Assembly (NCBI GenBank): GCA_019638085.1
Contig: JAHBUL010000010.1
Location: 1-64,000, forward strand
Direction: 5' to 3'
From: Flavobacteriales bacterium
Lineage (GTDB): Bacteria > Bacteroidota > Bacteroidia > Flavobacteriales_F > PHOS-HE28
Length of the DNA: 64,000 bases
Part shown: one piece after another, positions 17,801 to 26,293 of the stretch
Layout: each line of letters begins with the position of its first letter
Numbering within the stretch: the stretch's first letter is position 1
The notes under the pieces: generated by a model
What the model was told of the DNA's origin: nothing
The model's database searches: none
Seen by the model: only the letters and a program-made list of their open reading frames with translations
Position numbers and translations under genes: made by a program

Positions 17801-19042
17801 GGCCATGGGCAGACCGGGCAAAGCGGTATAGGGATAATTCCATCCACCAATGTCGTTCCAGCCTGATGCACCCGTTGTAGTGGTGCTGCTGCGCCAGGTG
17901 CCCGGGCCATAAGCCGGTCCGTTGGTCCAATAGGTATCCGGCACGTCGTTCGTGCTGCAGAGGTTCTGCCACGTGCTGAAGTCCTCCGTGTATTGGGTGC
18001 CGGCGAACACGTAGTAGGTCGGCGTGGGGCTGCTCACAACGACCTCCACGGGTGTGCTTGCAGTGCTCACAGGTCCGATGGAGCAGTTCACCACACAATG
18101 GAACCAGGTGGTGCTGGCAAGCGGGCCGCTGTTGTATGTGGTTCCGGTGGCCCCGCCAATGGCCGTCCAAGTGCTACCATCAGGGCTACTTTCCCATTGG
18201 TGGGTGATCCCGGGTCCTTCCTCGGGGTTGGCCACGCTCAGTGCGACCGACAGGCCCGGGCAGATCGAGGTCGCACTGGCCAGCGTATTGCCTGGAGTTG
18301 GTGTAACGCAATTGGTGGAAGGAGGTGTGAAGGTCAATAGGAGATCATCACCGGGCCAGGCTGCCAAGCGCGTGGCATCGGAATTACTGGCGGTCGGCCC
18401 GGGGCGAACGTTGAGGAAATTGCTTCCCGTCGCTCCGCTGATCCCGGTCCACCAATAGGCGTTCCCACCCGGATATGTGCTTGGCGCACCCGTTCCATAA
18501 CGGAAATCGATCACGTTGCTTCCTTCATGCAACCACACTTGGAACAGGCAGTTGGGGGCATCGGCGTTATAATCCACTCCCACGTTCCACTGGATGATGC
18601 GGATCTGGTTGGGGGTGCTGCCCACCAGCACAGTGCTCACATTCCCGGTCGGGGTCGTCCCCCCATCTGCCATAAATGCAATGATCTTGGGGTTATTGTT
18701 AGCATCGTTTATGTTATCCATGGTGTAGGCGGTCACCGCTGTTCCGCCAAGTCTCATCCCGCCGTTCGAACTGACCGAGAAATCGGTGTACGGAGTTTCC
18801 TCATAGCTGAAGGTGAACCCGATGGCGGTAACCCCTGAGGCTCCATCATCCGTGTTGCTTCCTACCAAGGTCGTAGCACCTACCATAGGGTCCAAGTTCG
18901 CCCCGCTGCTGGAAGAAAAGACATATTGATTGGCGGTTTGGGCCGAAACCGCGGACATCAAGCCTAGGTACACCAGTGCGGCCAGTCCTGTTCGCCACGT
19001 GCGTCGTTGTAAAGGAGGGGTGAATGGGTCACTATTTTTCAT
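14831..19042 (-). CDS. Very large T9SS type A cargo protein with repeated beta domains
   Basis: A 1403-residue exported protein; the ATG at 19042 (MKNSDPFTPPLQRRTWRTGL) gives a positively charged n-region, hydrophobic core and cleavage near SAQ. It contains an Ig-like segment (PGLSVALSVANPEEGPGITHQWESSPDG), a MAM/jelly-roll-like segment (GETIEFEYINYYGSG), and fibronectin-like repeats of the form ITWDATC/VNWDATCSGNVIVEYGPAGF alternating with carbohydrate-binding-like segments containing DDCSRVIAL or DFCANAIDL. It ends in a type A sorting domain (LWPNPVRDGQVNLNI ... SGVYMVNITVNGERTVQRLSIVR). No enzyme motif is visible. It is the last gene of a run of four exported proteins on this strand, 160 bases after the previous one. 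Confidence 0.85.
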   Translation of the reverse strand: MKNSDPFTPPLQRRTWRTGLAALVYLGLMSAVSAQTANQYVFSSSSGANLDPMVGATTLVGSNTDDGASGVTAIGFTFSYEETPYTDFSVSSNGGMRLGGTAVTAYTMDNINDANNNPKIIAFMADGGTTPTGNVSTVLVGSTPNQIRIIQWNVGVDYNADAPNCLFQVWLHEGSNVIDFRYGTGAPSTYPGGNAYWWTGISGATGSNFLNVRPGPTASNSDATRLAAWPGDDLLLTFTPPSTNCVTPTPGNTLASATSICPGLSVALSVANPEEGPGITHQWESSPDGSTWTAIGGATGTTYNSGPLASTTWFHCVVNCSIGPVSTASTPVEVVVSSPTPTYYVFAGTQYTEDFSTWQNLCSTNDVPDTYWTNGPAYGPGTWRSSTTTTGASGWNDIGGWNYPYTALPGLPMARFHSRQGGSVPGTLDFHVDMSAGSGGETIEFEYINYYGSGTLAVMVSTDGGSTFTQTGSTLVNNTAQETKSFTIGSTSANTVIRLQGTTAAGTGTNDIGVDNFRIVPVPSCAAPTAPSATVTGPGSVDIGWTCTSCTGSFYVEYGTPGFVLGTGTVAGPFGSSPATISGVPSGNYQAYVRQDCGVNDGISENSTPVNFSIMAGDFCANAIDLTTLSLGDWSIIGSTTGALNNYTSSSCIPSLPGPDVVLYHDVEAGATISIGLWSFANQLVVAYGGSCPGTTSLVCTTGGYFPLGGNVQMINDYETLIWSNTGCQTERLYFLADGISTGGDIYVFNYVYTSPAGPFCPSVTGVALSSVNTGTSASVNWDATCSGNVIVEYGPAGFTPGTGATAGQGIAVAVSGTSTVLNTLALDTPYDVYVRQDCGGGTYGENGTPVQFTLINGDDCSRVIALTGETGSIAVNTTGANDDISVCNSGNTGGDLVFSYTVEPDFGIYFTSFPVGPYTGQVRIAYGTACPGANELYCAAGAADYYWLNETGVDQTVFFIQDGTDEGATTIEWLYFPIPPCEGNEVVVTINTDGNPEQLSWEIIDANNAVVASGTPAGANQSVSETVCLGTTSANACYGLRLMDSFGDGITNGGWELRTTGGKLLLRDDFASGAVSPANPSANPNYGSTHSFCLPEGPANIAPTECGIFNNMLGNKVYANKVTGASNYQFEFSDPDAGFMRRIARPYNYVHFWDMVTNPLVPGVKYFARVRTDRDGPMQQAHFGSGCEMGISLPAVVTCTQLIQAPAYGHSCNETRTFNTNNSFIYAKPVQGATEYQFRLINTQEGYDQTFIRSTYILQLKWNPNVAPLLQDGYTYAVEMNVKVNGLYSGFCASTCNITIDNSGNRPEASMVQVNGAATLWPNPVRDGQVNLNIDGLVDADQTITVDIQDIYGKQVFAKEFGNTGERFNTILNLSSEIASGVYMVNITVNGERTVQRLSIVR

Positions 19043-19202
19043 GATCGCTTCGGGTTGGTTGGTGAATGGTTCTGTTACGGCGGGATTAATCAATCCGCAA
19101 CCAAACTAACAGATGGGTCCTTCCGCAGAGCCTTAGCCGGTACAAACGGTTCAGATCGGTGCGAATGCAGATGGTGTATTGTTATTCCCGAAGATGCCCG
19201 AC

Positions 19203-20873
19203 CTAGCGGCCGTTGGCCAGGATGGTCAGGTGGCCCGTAAGACGCTTTCCGGTCCGGCCATCAATTACTTCATAGAAATAGGTTCCGTCAGAGAGACCGA
19301 TCCCCTTCCAATTATTGCCGTAGTTGGCAGTTTCATAAACCATATTGCCCCAGCGGTTGAAGACCTTCACCGAGCTGCCGCTCTTGGCCAGACCGTTGAT
19401 CACCCACGTGTCGTTGTGCCCATCACCGTTCGGTGATATCACATTGGGGATCACAATGTCACAACCGGCATGAACAAGGATCTGCATCCGGACCGTTTCG
19501 GGGCATTGGTCCGTGGCGGTCACTGTATAGCTGCCATCCTCCATTCCGGACGCGTAGTACGGACCGGGCACTTCGGTAGCGCCCCAAGCCAAGTTGATCT
19601 GCCCCAGGCCGCCATCCACGGTTGCTTCCAGTAGCACGCTGTCGCGGTCGCAGCGTAGCCACAGGTCCTCTGCGAAGATCTCCATGGGGGTGTAGTCCAG
19701 CAGTACGATCGATACGGAATCAACGATGGTGTAACCGCAATCCGAGGTCCAACTCGCGATGATCGTGAGCAATTCGCTGCCTTCGGCATTTGCATCGCGC
19801 ACGGCACCAATGGGGAAGGTCACGTGATCTTCCCCCGTGGGAATGCTGATCTGTGAGGGAGGTGTATTGAGATCTTCAGGTGTGATGCTCGGTCCGGTGT
19901 ATATCAGTTGGATGTTCGCTTGATCACCGCTGGACGGTCTCGTAATGGTAACCAGCGCTTCTCCACAGCCTTCGGTGAGCGTGCCATCATCCAACGGTGT
20001 GCTTACGGTAGCTGTGAGGGATCCGGTAGAAGAGAAGCTGCCCCCTTCTATGAGCACGGCGGAATCCAAGCTTGCATCCCCTGCATGGGCGATGGCGATC
20101 TTGATATGATAGGTCTGTCCGCACTGCACTGCTGCTTTTGCATGTAGGGGCACAGTGAAGCCGTCCAGTTCCACGGTGGCCCCGCCGGAATTGTCCACGT
20201 AATAGATGGAGTTCGCCTGCCAGTTGGGGTCCGATGAGGCACATGTGGACGCATTGCCAAAGCCGGGAACCCCTGGATTAATGGTATTGATGGCCACCGG
20301 TGCAGTGGAACCCGGCACCAATGCCAGGTTCACCGCACCGTTGGTGTAGGGTCCGTTGATGCCCGGGCCGCTGAGGAAGAAGCCGAACACATCGTTGTAT
20401 TGGGAGCAGACATATTCGGGATATTCCTCCGAGCCAAAGACGAATCGGAAGCTCAATGAATCCCCCGTGGGAATGAAATCGAATTCCAATACCGCCACGC
20501 AGCGCTGGGAATTGACAAAATAGCTCAAGTCCGGGTCGGGCGTATTCCATGGGTTGGCTGGTGGTACCGTAAGGCTGGGGTAGTTATTGGGCCCTTCGAC
20601 CAAAACCACTTTTCCAGTAGCCAATAAAAGGCCGCTGGTCAAACCGATGTTGGAGTTTGTGCCAATGAAGGAACCCACTTGATCGTTCACTGTATTCGCC
20701 GGTTGCCCGTTGAACATCACATTGCTCACCGTCACACCTTGCCCTACCAGGATGTTGTTCACCAAGTCGTTCGGGGTGAGAACGTTCTGCACAGCGAGCT
20801 GTGCCTGTGTAGATCCGGCCAGAATAAGTAAGGTGGCTATCGAAATGGCCAGTTGGGGCAGCGGTCTTTTCAT
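19203..20873 (-). CDS. Choice-of-anchor L protein with T9SS type B domain
   Basis: A 556-residue exported protein with signal peptide MKRPLPQLAISIATLLILAGSTQAQ. Residues ~30-270 match the choice-of-anchor L domain (TPNDLVNNILVGQGVTVSN ... FVFGSEEYPEYV ... YNDVFGFFLSGPGI), a region found in large Bacteroidota surface proteins. The C-terminus (VIPNVISPNGDGHNDTWVI, VFNRWGNMVYE, DGTYFYEVIDG) is the gliding-motility-associated type B sorting domain, which differs from the type A domains of the neighbours. Type B cargo often forms fibres or binds PorP-like partners; no PorP-like gene is adjacent. The role is unknown. Confidence 0.88.
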   Translation of the reverse strand: MKRPLPQLAISIATLLILAGSTQAQLAVQNVLTPNDLVNNILVGQGVTVSNVMFNGQPANTVNDQVGSFIGTNSNIGLTSGLLLATGKVVLVEGPNNYPSLTVPPANPWNTPDPDLSYFVNSQRCVAVLEFDFIPTGDSLSFRFVFGSEEYPEYVCSQYNDVFGFFLSGPGINGPYTNGAVNLALVPGSTAPVAINTINPGVPGFGNASTCASSDPNWQANSIYYVDNSGGATVELDGFTVPLHAKAAVQCGQTYHIKIAIAHAGDASLDSAVLIEGGSFSSTGSLTATVSTPLDDGTLTEGCGEALVTITRPSSGDQANIQLIYTGPSITPEDLNTPPSQISIPTGEDHVTFPIGAVRDANAEGSELLTIIASWTSDCGYTIVDSVSIVLLDYTPMEIFAEDLWLRCDRDSVLLEATVDGGLGQINLAWGATEVPGPYYASGMEDGSYTVTATDQCPETVRMQILVHAGCDIVIPNVISPNGDGHNDTWVINGLAKSGSSVKVFNRWGNMVYETANYGNNWKGIGLSDGTYFYEVIDGRTGKRLTGHLTILANGR

Positions 20874-20969
20874 GTGGAATGCTCGGTCTAGCGCACCCTA
20901 ATGAACGAACGGGTCGCCAATGTTCCCGATCGGGCGGGGCGGACCGTTGAACATGTTGTAGTCAGGTGT

Positions 20970-23618
20970 TCACGGCAACACGGTAACGTGCCCGATGTAT
21001 TGGCGCATGAGGCGGTCTACCCCGTTGCGAACGCGCAACTTCCACACATATACCCCGGTCACCGGCGGCTTGCCGTTCACGCTCCCGTCCCAACCGATGT
21101 CGGGCTGGTCGCTATGGAACACCTCTGTTCCCCAACGATCGAAAACGCGTAGATCATAGTCGCGGCCCGCATCATCGCGCACCACGGGAAGGAAAACATC
21201 GTTGCTTCCATCCGCATTGGGCGTGAACGCATTGGGCACATATGCACTGAACACCCCATCGATCCTTACGATGTTCCTAGCGGTGTCGGTGCATCCGAAG
21301 ACATTGGTCACAATGAGTTCAACTGGATATTCCCCGCCTTGATCACCGGGGAAGCTCACCTGCGGGTTCATTCCGTCCGCATCAGGGGGCGAACCCTGCG
21401 GGAATGCCCAGTGCCAAGCAATGGCATCCGTGCTGGATCGGTCTTCAAAAGAGATCAGCGGGTGATAGAAATCGGTAGGCTGCGGTCCGAACGTAAAGGC
21501 TGCGGTGGGGGCCGGGTCCACTTGCACCAGATGGTAAAGCGTTGTATCTCCTTCACATCCGGCCGGTGAGGTAACAGTTAAGGAAACTGTGTAAATGCTG
21601 GGATCGTTGTAGGTGTGGCCGGTGCTGCAATCGGTGGAAATGCCACCATCCCCGAACTGCCAAGTGCAAGTACCGATCATGCCTGGGTCGGTGGTATTGG
21701 TGAATTGTACCTCAAGTGGTGCACATCCGGTGTCGGGTTCCACGAAGAAAGTGACCGTAGGCAGCCCGTAGGCGTGGATGGTATCGGCCGCAGTGAGGGT
21801 GGCGCTGCAACCCAGTGCATTGGTCATGGTCAGCGATACGCTGTAGGTGCCTGGCGTGGTATAAATGGTACTGGTGCTGGGTTCCGTATCGGTTTCACCG
21901 TTGCCCAGATCCCAGAAGGCTGTCTGTTGATCCTGCCCTGGAGTGAGGTTGTCAAAGCGCACATGGAGTGGTACGCAACCGCTGGCGGGGTCGATGGCGA
22001 ATGCCGGTTGAGGTGTAGGAAGTATTTGGATGAGCTGGGACATCAGTTCTTCATCCGTGCATCCGAAGGCACTGCTCACCTGCAGCATTACGTTGTAGGT
22101 CCCCGGGTTGTTGTAGGCATGCTGGACCGTTGATCCACTGCCCATTGCACCATCGCCGAACGACCAGGTACAGGTGTAGTTCCCCGCCGGTGTGCTGGTG
22201 TTGGTGAATTGCACCTCAGTACCCACACAGCCTATGGTGGTGTCAGGGGTGAAGGAAGCATCAGGCGTGGGGTGTACAATGATGAGGTCCTCGAAGAGAC
22301 TGTCCGTGGTGCATCCTTGGGCGGTGGTCACCGTGAGGCGCACATCATAGGACCCCGGCTGCGTATACGTGTGCATCACGGTGCTGCTGGCAGCCGTGGT
22401 ACCATCACCCAGGTCCCAGAGGAGCGTGCCGCTCAGCGCGGGATCGGTCTGGTTGAAGAGCTGCACCACGAGTGGGGCGCAACCCGCCTGTGGCGTGGCA
22501 GTGGCCAATGGGAAAGGATATTCCACCAATACTTCCTTTTGGGCCAAGGCACAAGAGCCATCGGCACGGATCACGCGCATGGCATATGTGCCCCCGCCGA
22601 GACCCAAGGCGGATGCATTCAGCACCGCACCTGTTTGGCCCACGATGGCCACGCCGTCCAAGTACCATTGGTAGGTATTGGGCGGTGCGTCGTAAGGGGC
22701 AGCCGTGAGCGCAAGGTCGTTGGTGCAGGGGTGACCGGTGCTGGTCAAGGACACTTCGGCATCCACCAGGCTCATGTCGTCAATGAAGAAGTAGGGTTCA
22801 CTGGAACCCCACATGTTGTAATCCTGCGGAATGGGGCAGGCGGGACCGAACATGATGGCGCCCACATTGAATGGTGCCTCGAAGGTGATGGAGATATTCT
22901 GCCAAGCGTTCGAGGGAGTGTAGGTCACCGTGCCCAATTGCGTGAAACCCAGTTCCGTGGGACAGTATTGGGCTGGCATCGGACTCCCCCACACAGGGTC
23001 GTACATGGTGTAGGGGAGCGGAGGGCAGGTGTCGAGCCCGTAGATGGCCATTTGCAACGGCCCGAAATTGATCGGAAGAGTGCCATTCATGCCGAACTGC
23101 ATGCGCACGGCGGCCAGGTTAAATCCTAATTCGTACGTCTGGCCTGCGGCCAGGGGGGCGGCCAAGCACTGGGTCAGGAACTCGTAGGAAGCTCCGCCCG
23201 GCCACGTGTGTACCACGATGCCGGCCACGGCGTTGCCGTCGGGCACGGGCTGCGGGATCATTGAGGGAAAGAAGCCGCACGGATCATAGAAATCCGCTGT
23301 GGCGGAGATCTGGTAGTCGGTCCAGCCTGTGGCGCAATCGATGTAATTGCCCTGCATCTGGCCCGGTTGGCCCGGACAGCAGGTATGGTCCTCGAAAGAC
23401 CCGTTCGCGATCAGGTTCACCGGGGGAGGAAGCAGACTGCACGGGCAGCCCAGTGTATCGTTCAAATCCACCAGGCCGTTGCCATCATCGTCGATGCCGT
23501 TATCACAGATCTCCTGGGCGAACAGCAGCGACCCGAAGCACGCCGCCAGCATCGTAAGAACGATGCGGGCACGGAGCGCTCCGGGCCGATTGCTGCTATG
23601 TGCGGCAGAACGGTTCAT
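20970..23618 (-). CDS. Multi-PKD surface protein with T9SS type B domain
   Basis: An 882-residue exported protein. A twin-basic n-region and hydrophobic segment (ARIVLTMLAACFGSLLFAQ) precede EICDNGIDDDGNGLVDLND, a calcium-binding-like acidic motif. A jelly-roll-like domain (~40-270) follows, with an Ig-like unit, then about five PKD domains marked by FGDG or LGDG motifs (WSFGDGAMGSGSTVQHAYNNPG and similar). The type B sorting domain starts at SAYVPNAFTPNADGSNDVF and ends GHVTVLP. The start lies 3 bases after the stop of the gene at 23622-25421, so the two are co-transcribed. An extracellular structural or binding role is likely. Confidence 0.88.
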   Translation of the reverse strand: MNRSAAHSSNRPGALRARIVLTMLAACFGSLLFAQEICDNGIDDDGNGLVDLNDTLGCPCSLLPPPVNLIANGSFEDHTCCPGQPGQMQGNYIDCATGWTDYQISATADFYDPCGFFPSMIPQPVPDGNAVAGIVVHTWPGGASYEFLTQCLAAPLAAGQTYELGFNLAAVRMQFGMNGTLPINFGPLQMAIYGLDTCPPLPYTMYDPVWGSPMPAQYCPTELGFTQLGTVTYTPSNAWQNISITFEAPFNVGAIMFGPACPIPQDYNMWGSSEPYFFIDDMSLVDAEVSLTSTGHPCTNDLALTAAPYDAPPNTYQWYLDGVAIVGQTGAVLNASALGLGGGTYAMRVIRADGSCALAQKEVLVEYPFPLATATPQAGCAPLVVQLFNQTDPALSGTLLWDLGDGTTAASSTVMHTYTQPGSYDVRLTVTTAQGCTTDSLFEDLIIVHPTPDASFTPDTTIGCVGTEVQFTNTSTPAGNYTCTWSFGDGAMGSGSTVQHAYNNPGTYNVMLQVSSAFGCTDEELMSQLIQILPTPQPAFAIDPASGCVPLHVRFDNLTPGQDQQTAFWDLGNGETDTEPSTSTIYTTPGTYSVSLTMTNALGCSATLTAADTIHAYGLPTVTFFVEPDTGCAPLEVQFTNTTDPGMIGTCTWQFGDGGISTDCSTGHTYNDPSIYTVSLTVTSPAGCEGDTTLYHLVQVDPAPTAAFTFGPQPTDFYHPLISFEDRSSTDAIAWHWAFPQGSPPDADGMNPQVSFPGDQGGEYPVELIVTNVFGCTDTARNIVRIDGVFSAYVPNAFTPNADGSNDVFLPVVRDDAGRDYDLRVFDRWGTEVFHSDQPDIGWDGSVNGKPPVTGVYVWKLRVRNGVDRLMRQYIGHVTVLP

Positions 23619-23621
23619 TGG

Positions 23622-25421
23622 TCAATGGGCCACCATCACGCGCAATGGGTATGTGTTACCGTTGGTGAGGACCACGTGGGCCACATAGGCACCCGCAGGT
23701 AGATCCTGTACTGGCACGTTCACTTGAAAGCGATCCGGATCTTGGATGATGCGCACGATGCGACCTTGGCTGTCGGCCAAGCGGATCGCCTCCATCGGCG
23801 CGGGGCTCTTCACGGCGAAGGCATCGGTGGCAGGTGATGGGTAAAGTACAGGTGCGGTTGAGCCAGCATTCAGGTCGTTGATGCCCACGCTGATGGCAAC
23901 GGTTTGGCAGTTGTTGGCCGTGGTGGGTCCCGATCCACAGGAACCCGTTACGGTTAGGCATACGGTATATTGGCCGTTGGTAGCATAGGTATGGCTGGGG
24001 GATTCCTCCGTACTTGTGGTCCCGTCACCGAAGGACCAGCTATAGCTGTCCGCATTGGTGCTGGTATTGGTAAAGCTCCACGTGTAGTCCGTACCGGCAT
24101 TGCCCATGTCGAACCCTGCAAGCACTTCGCAACACGGGTCATAGCTGCCAACTGCCACAGCTTCCTGCCCCAACATCCAAGGATACATGGTATACGCTGA
24201 ACCGCTCAGGCTGGTGAAGGGGGTTACTGTTGCTGTATGGGTGGTCCACTGCAGATCCAAATTGATATTGTGGCAATCGGCGTTGCCTGCGGCATCCGTA
24301 CGGATCAAAATGCCCTGCCAATCACCCGGCCCTGTACCGTAGCTGTCCGTGAACCCAAGGATGGTATAGCCTCCCTCCGTCATGGGAACGATGGCCAGCG
24401 GATTGTCGGATCCAGCAGCCCCATATAGGTTCGACCACAGTAGGGTCCCGTCCGAGCTGAATTGGCCCCAGAGCATTTCGTAATCGCCCTCACCTTGGTC
24501 GAGGTACTGCGGATCAGCCACCCAGGTAACGCCGCCGTTCGGTGCTGGAGCGATGTCCACTACCTCGATCCCCTGTTCGAGCACACGGGTCCAGATGTGT
24601 TGACCGGTGGAAGAGATCTTGGTAAGGAAGGCATTGACATTCCCTGTGAAATAGCCGAGCGAACGCCCACCAACATAGATGTCCCCATTGCTGGATTCCA
24701 TTACACAATAGGCTTCATCCACACCATTGCCGCTGCTGATACTACGTGCCCACATTTCGTTGCCCAAGGCATCGGTACGCACCAAGTAGCCTGAGGGTGA
24801 ATAGCCTGTGCCCAGCCCATCCCCGTAGCCGACCATGGCAAAGCCGCCATCGGCCAGTTCCGTTGCCTTGTAGGCCCAGTCCCAGCCGGTGGTACCATAG
24901 TAGCGTGACCATTGCACCTCGCCCAAAGTGTTGAGCTTGGTAAGTTGCATGTCGTATTGGTTGCCGCCGGCATCCGTACGGCCCCCTGCGATGAAGCCGT
25001 CGCTGGTGGCGGTAAGGGTGTGGAGCGCATTGGATCCGCCGGCATCCATGCGCTTAGCGCTCAACAAGGTGCCGTCCAGATCGATATGCAGAATGATCCC
25101 ATCGCGGCTATTCGTACCCGTGCCCATGGCAAAACCCACTACTACGATCCCATCCGGGCCGGCAGCAATGCAGTTGCCGTACAATCCCTCATCCACGAAA
25201 TAGGGATATTTGAAGGTCCACTCGTGCTCTCCGGTGGGGGTTATTCGGGTCACTTGGATATCACCATCATTCTCATTGGCCAGTACGAAGTGCCCTTCAG
25301 AATCCACGGCCACGCCGTGTAGGTCGAGCGAACCTGGGATGGTGAATACGCGCTCCATCGGCCCCTGCGCAAGCGCGAGTGATCCGATGCAGAGAAATAA
25401 TGGAAGTAGTGTTTTGCGCAT
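23622..25421 (-). CDS. Beta-propeller plus PKD T9SS type A protein
   Basis: A 599-residue exported protein with signal peptide MRKTLLPLFLCIGSLALAQ. Residues ~20-370 form propeller repeats of the kind DGFIAGGRTDAGGNQYDMQLTKLNTLGEVQW, as in SBBP-type proteins. One PKD domain follows (~430-500, YSWSFGDGTTSTEESPSHTY), then a type A sorting domain (LYPSPATDAFAVKSP ... GAYVAHVVLTNGNTYPLRVMVAH). It is the first gene of the four-gene run reading down to 14831 and closely resembles the genes at 38324 and 53567 in repeat pattern. Confidence 0.87.
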   Translation of the reverse strand: MRKTLLPLFLCIGSLALAQGPMERVFTIPGSLDLHGVAVDSEGHFVLANENDGDIQVTRITPTGEHEWTFKYPYFVDEGLYGNCIAAGPDGIVVVGFAMGTGTNSRDGIILHIDLDGTLLSAKRMDAGGSNALHTLTATSDGFIAGGRTDAGGNQYDMQLTKLNTLGEVQWSRYYGTTGWDWAYKATELADGGFAMVGYGDGLGTGYSPSGYLVRTDALGNEMWARSISSGNGVDEAYCVMESSNGDIYVGGRSLGYFTGNVNAFLTKISSTGQHIWTRVLEQGIEVVDIAPAPNGGVTWVADPQYLDQGEGDYEMLWGQFSSDGTLLWSNLYGAAGSDNPLAIVPMTEGGYTILGFTDSYGTGPGDWQGILIRTDAAGNADCHNINLDLQWTTHTATVTPFTSLSGSAYTMYPWMLGQEAVAVGSYDPCCEVLAGFDMGNAGTDYTWSFTNTSTNADSYSWSFGDGTTSTEESPSHTYATNGQYTVCLTVTGSCGSGPTTANNCQTVAISVGINDLNAGSTAPVLYPSPATDAFAVKSPAPMEAIRLADSQGRIVRIIQDPDRFQVNVPVQDLPAGAYVAHVVLTNGNTYPLRVMVAH

Positions 25422-25516
25422 GTTTTCGTTCTTGGTTCATGCAAAGGACGTGAATAGTGGACAGCCTGTTCGCCGACCCTGTCCCTAACCTAACGGCCTG
25501 CCCCAACGTCCATGAC

Positions 25517-26293
25517 TTATTGTTCCCGTTCGGTCAGCAAGTTGGCGATCTGCTCCTTGTAATTGCGCCCGCTGAGCAAATGTTTACCGTTGCTCATCGT
25601 GAAAGTGAACTCATTATTACCACTGTAGCGCGTGTTCCGTACATGGGCCATGTTCACCATGTAGCTTCGGTGGATCCGCATGAACACGGCAGGATCAAGC
25701 TCGGTCTCGATCAGGTTCATGGTCATCCGCAACAGGTACCTGCGTGCTTCGGTCTGCAGTTCCAGATAATTGCCTTCCGTACTGATCCACATGATGTCCT
25801 TCACTGCAACGCGATATTCACGGCCCTTCTCCTTGATCACGTACTCCTGGGCGAACTCTTTGCGGGAGTTAAGATGACCTTGCATCAGGTCCAACATACG
25901 ATCGGTAAGTCGCTTGTTCTCCTTCATTTCGATGAAGTCCTTGGCACGGGCCAAGGAAATGAAAAAGCGTTCATCGTCGTATGGTTTCAACAAGTAATCC
26001 ACGGCGTGGACATTGAAGGCTTTCAAAGCATACTTGTCATGTGCGGTAACAAAGACCACAAAGGGGACTTGGCCGGTGGGGAATTTCTTTATTACATCAA
26101 AGCCGCTCAACTGCGGCATCTGTACATCGAGGAACATTAGATCCAAGGGGCTTTGGCGAATGGCCTCGAGCGCCTCCATTCCATTGCGGCATTCCGCCAC
26201 CACTTGGATGTCCGGATCCGTCGCGAGCAGCCTGAGCACGCGTGAGCGGGCTGCTGGCTCATCATCAACGACGATCGTCCTGAAGCTCTTCAT
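25517..26293 (-). CDS. LytTR-family response regulator
   Basis: A 258-residue cytoplasmic transcription regulator. The receiver domain (1-120) has the acidic pocket VVDDEP (8-13), the phosphoacceptor Asp56 in LMFLDVQMP and the Lys of DYLLKPYDD. The LytTR DNA-binding domain (about 150-255) is recognised by VAVKDIMWISTEGNYLELQT and FMRIHRSYMVNMAHVR. It overlaps the sensor kinase gene by 4 bases (ATGA), so translation is coupled and the pair forms a two-component system. Target genes are not evident; the neighbouring exported-protein run is a candidate by position only. Confidence 0.95.
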   Translation of the reverse strand: MKSFRTIVVDDEPAARSRVLRLLATDPDIQVVAECRNGMEALEAIRQSPLDLMFLDVQMPQLSGFDVIKKFPTGQVPFVVFVTAHDKYALKAFNVHAVDYLLKPYDDERFFISLARAKDFIEMKENKRLTDRMLDLMQGHLNSRKEFAQEYVIKEKGREYRVAVKDIMWISTEGNYLELQTEARRYLLRMTMNLIETELDPAVFMRIHRSYMVNMAHVRNTRYSGNNEFTFTMSNGKHLLSGRNYKEQIANLLTEREQ

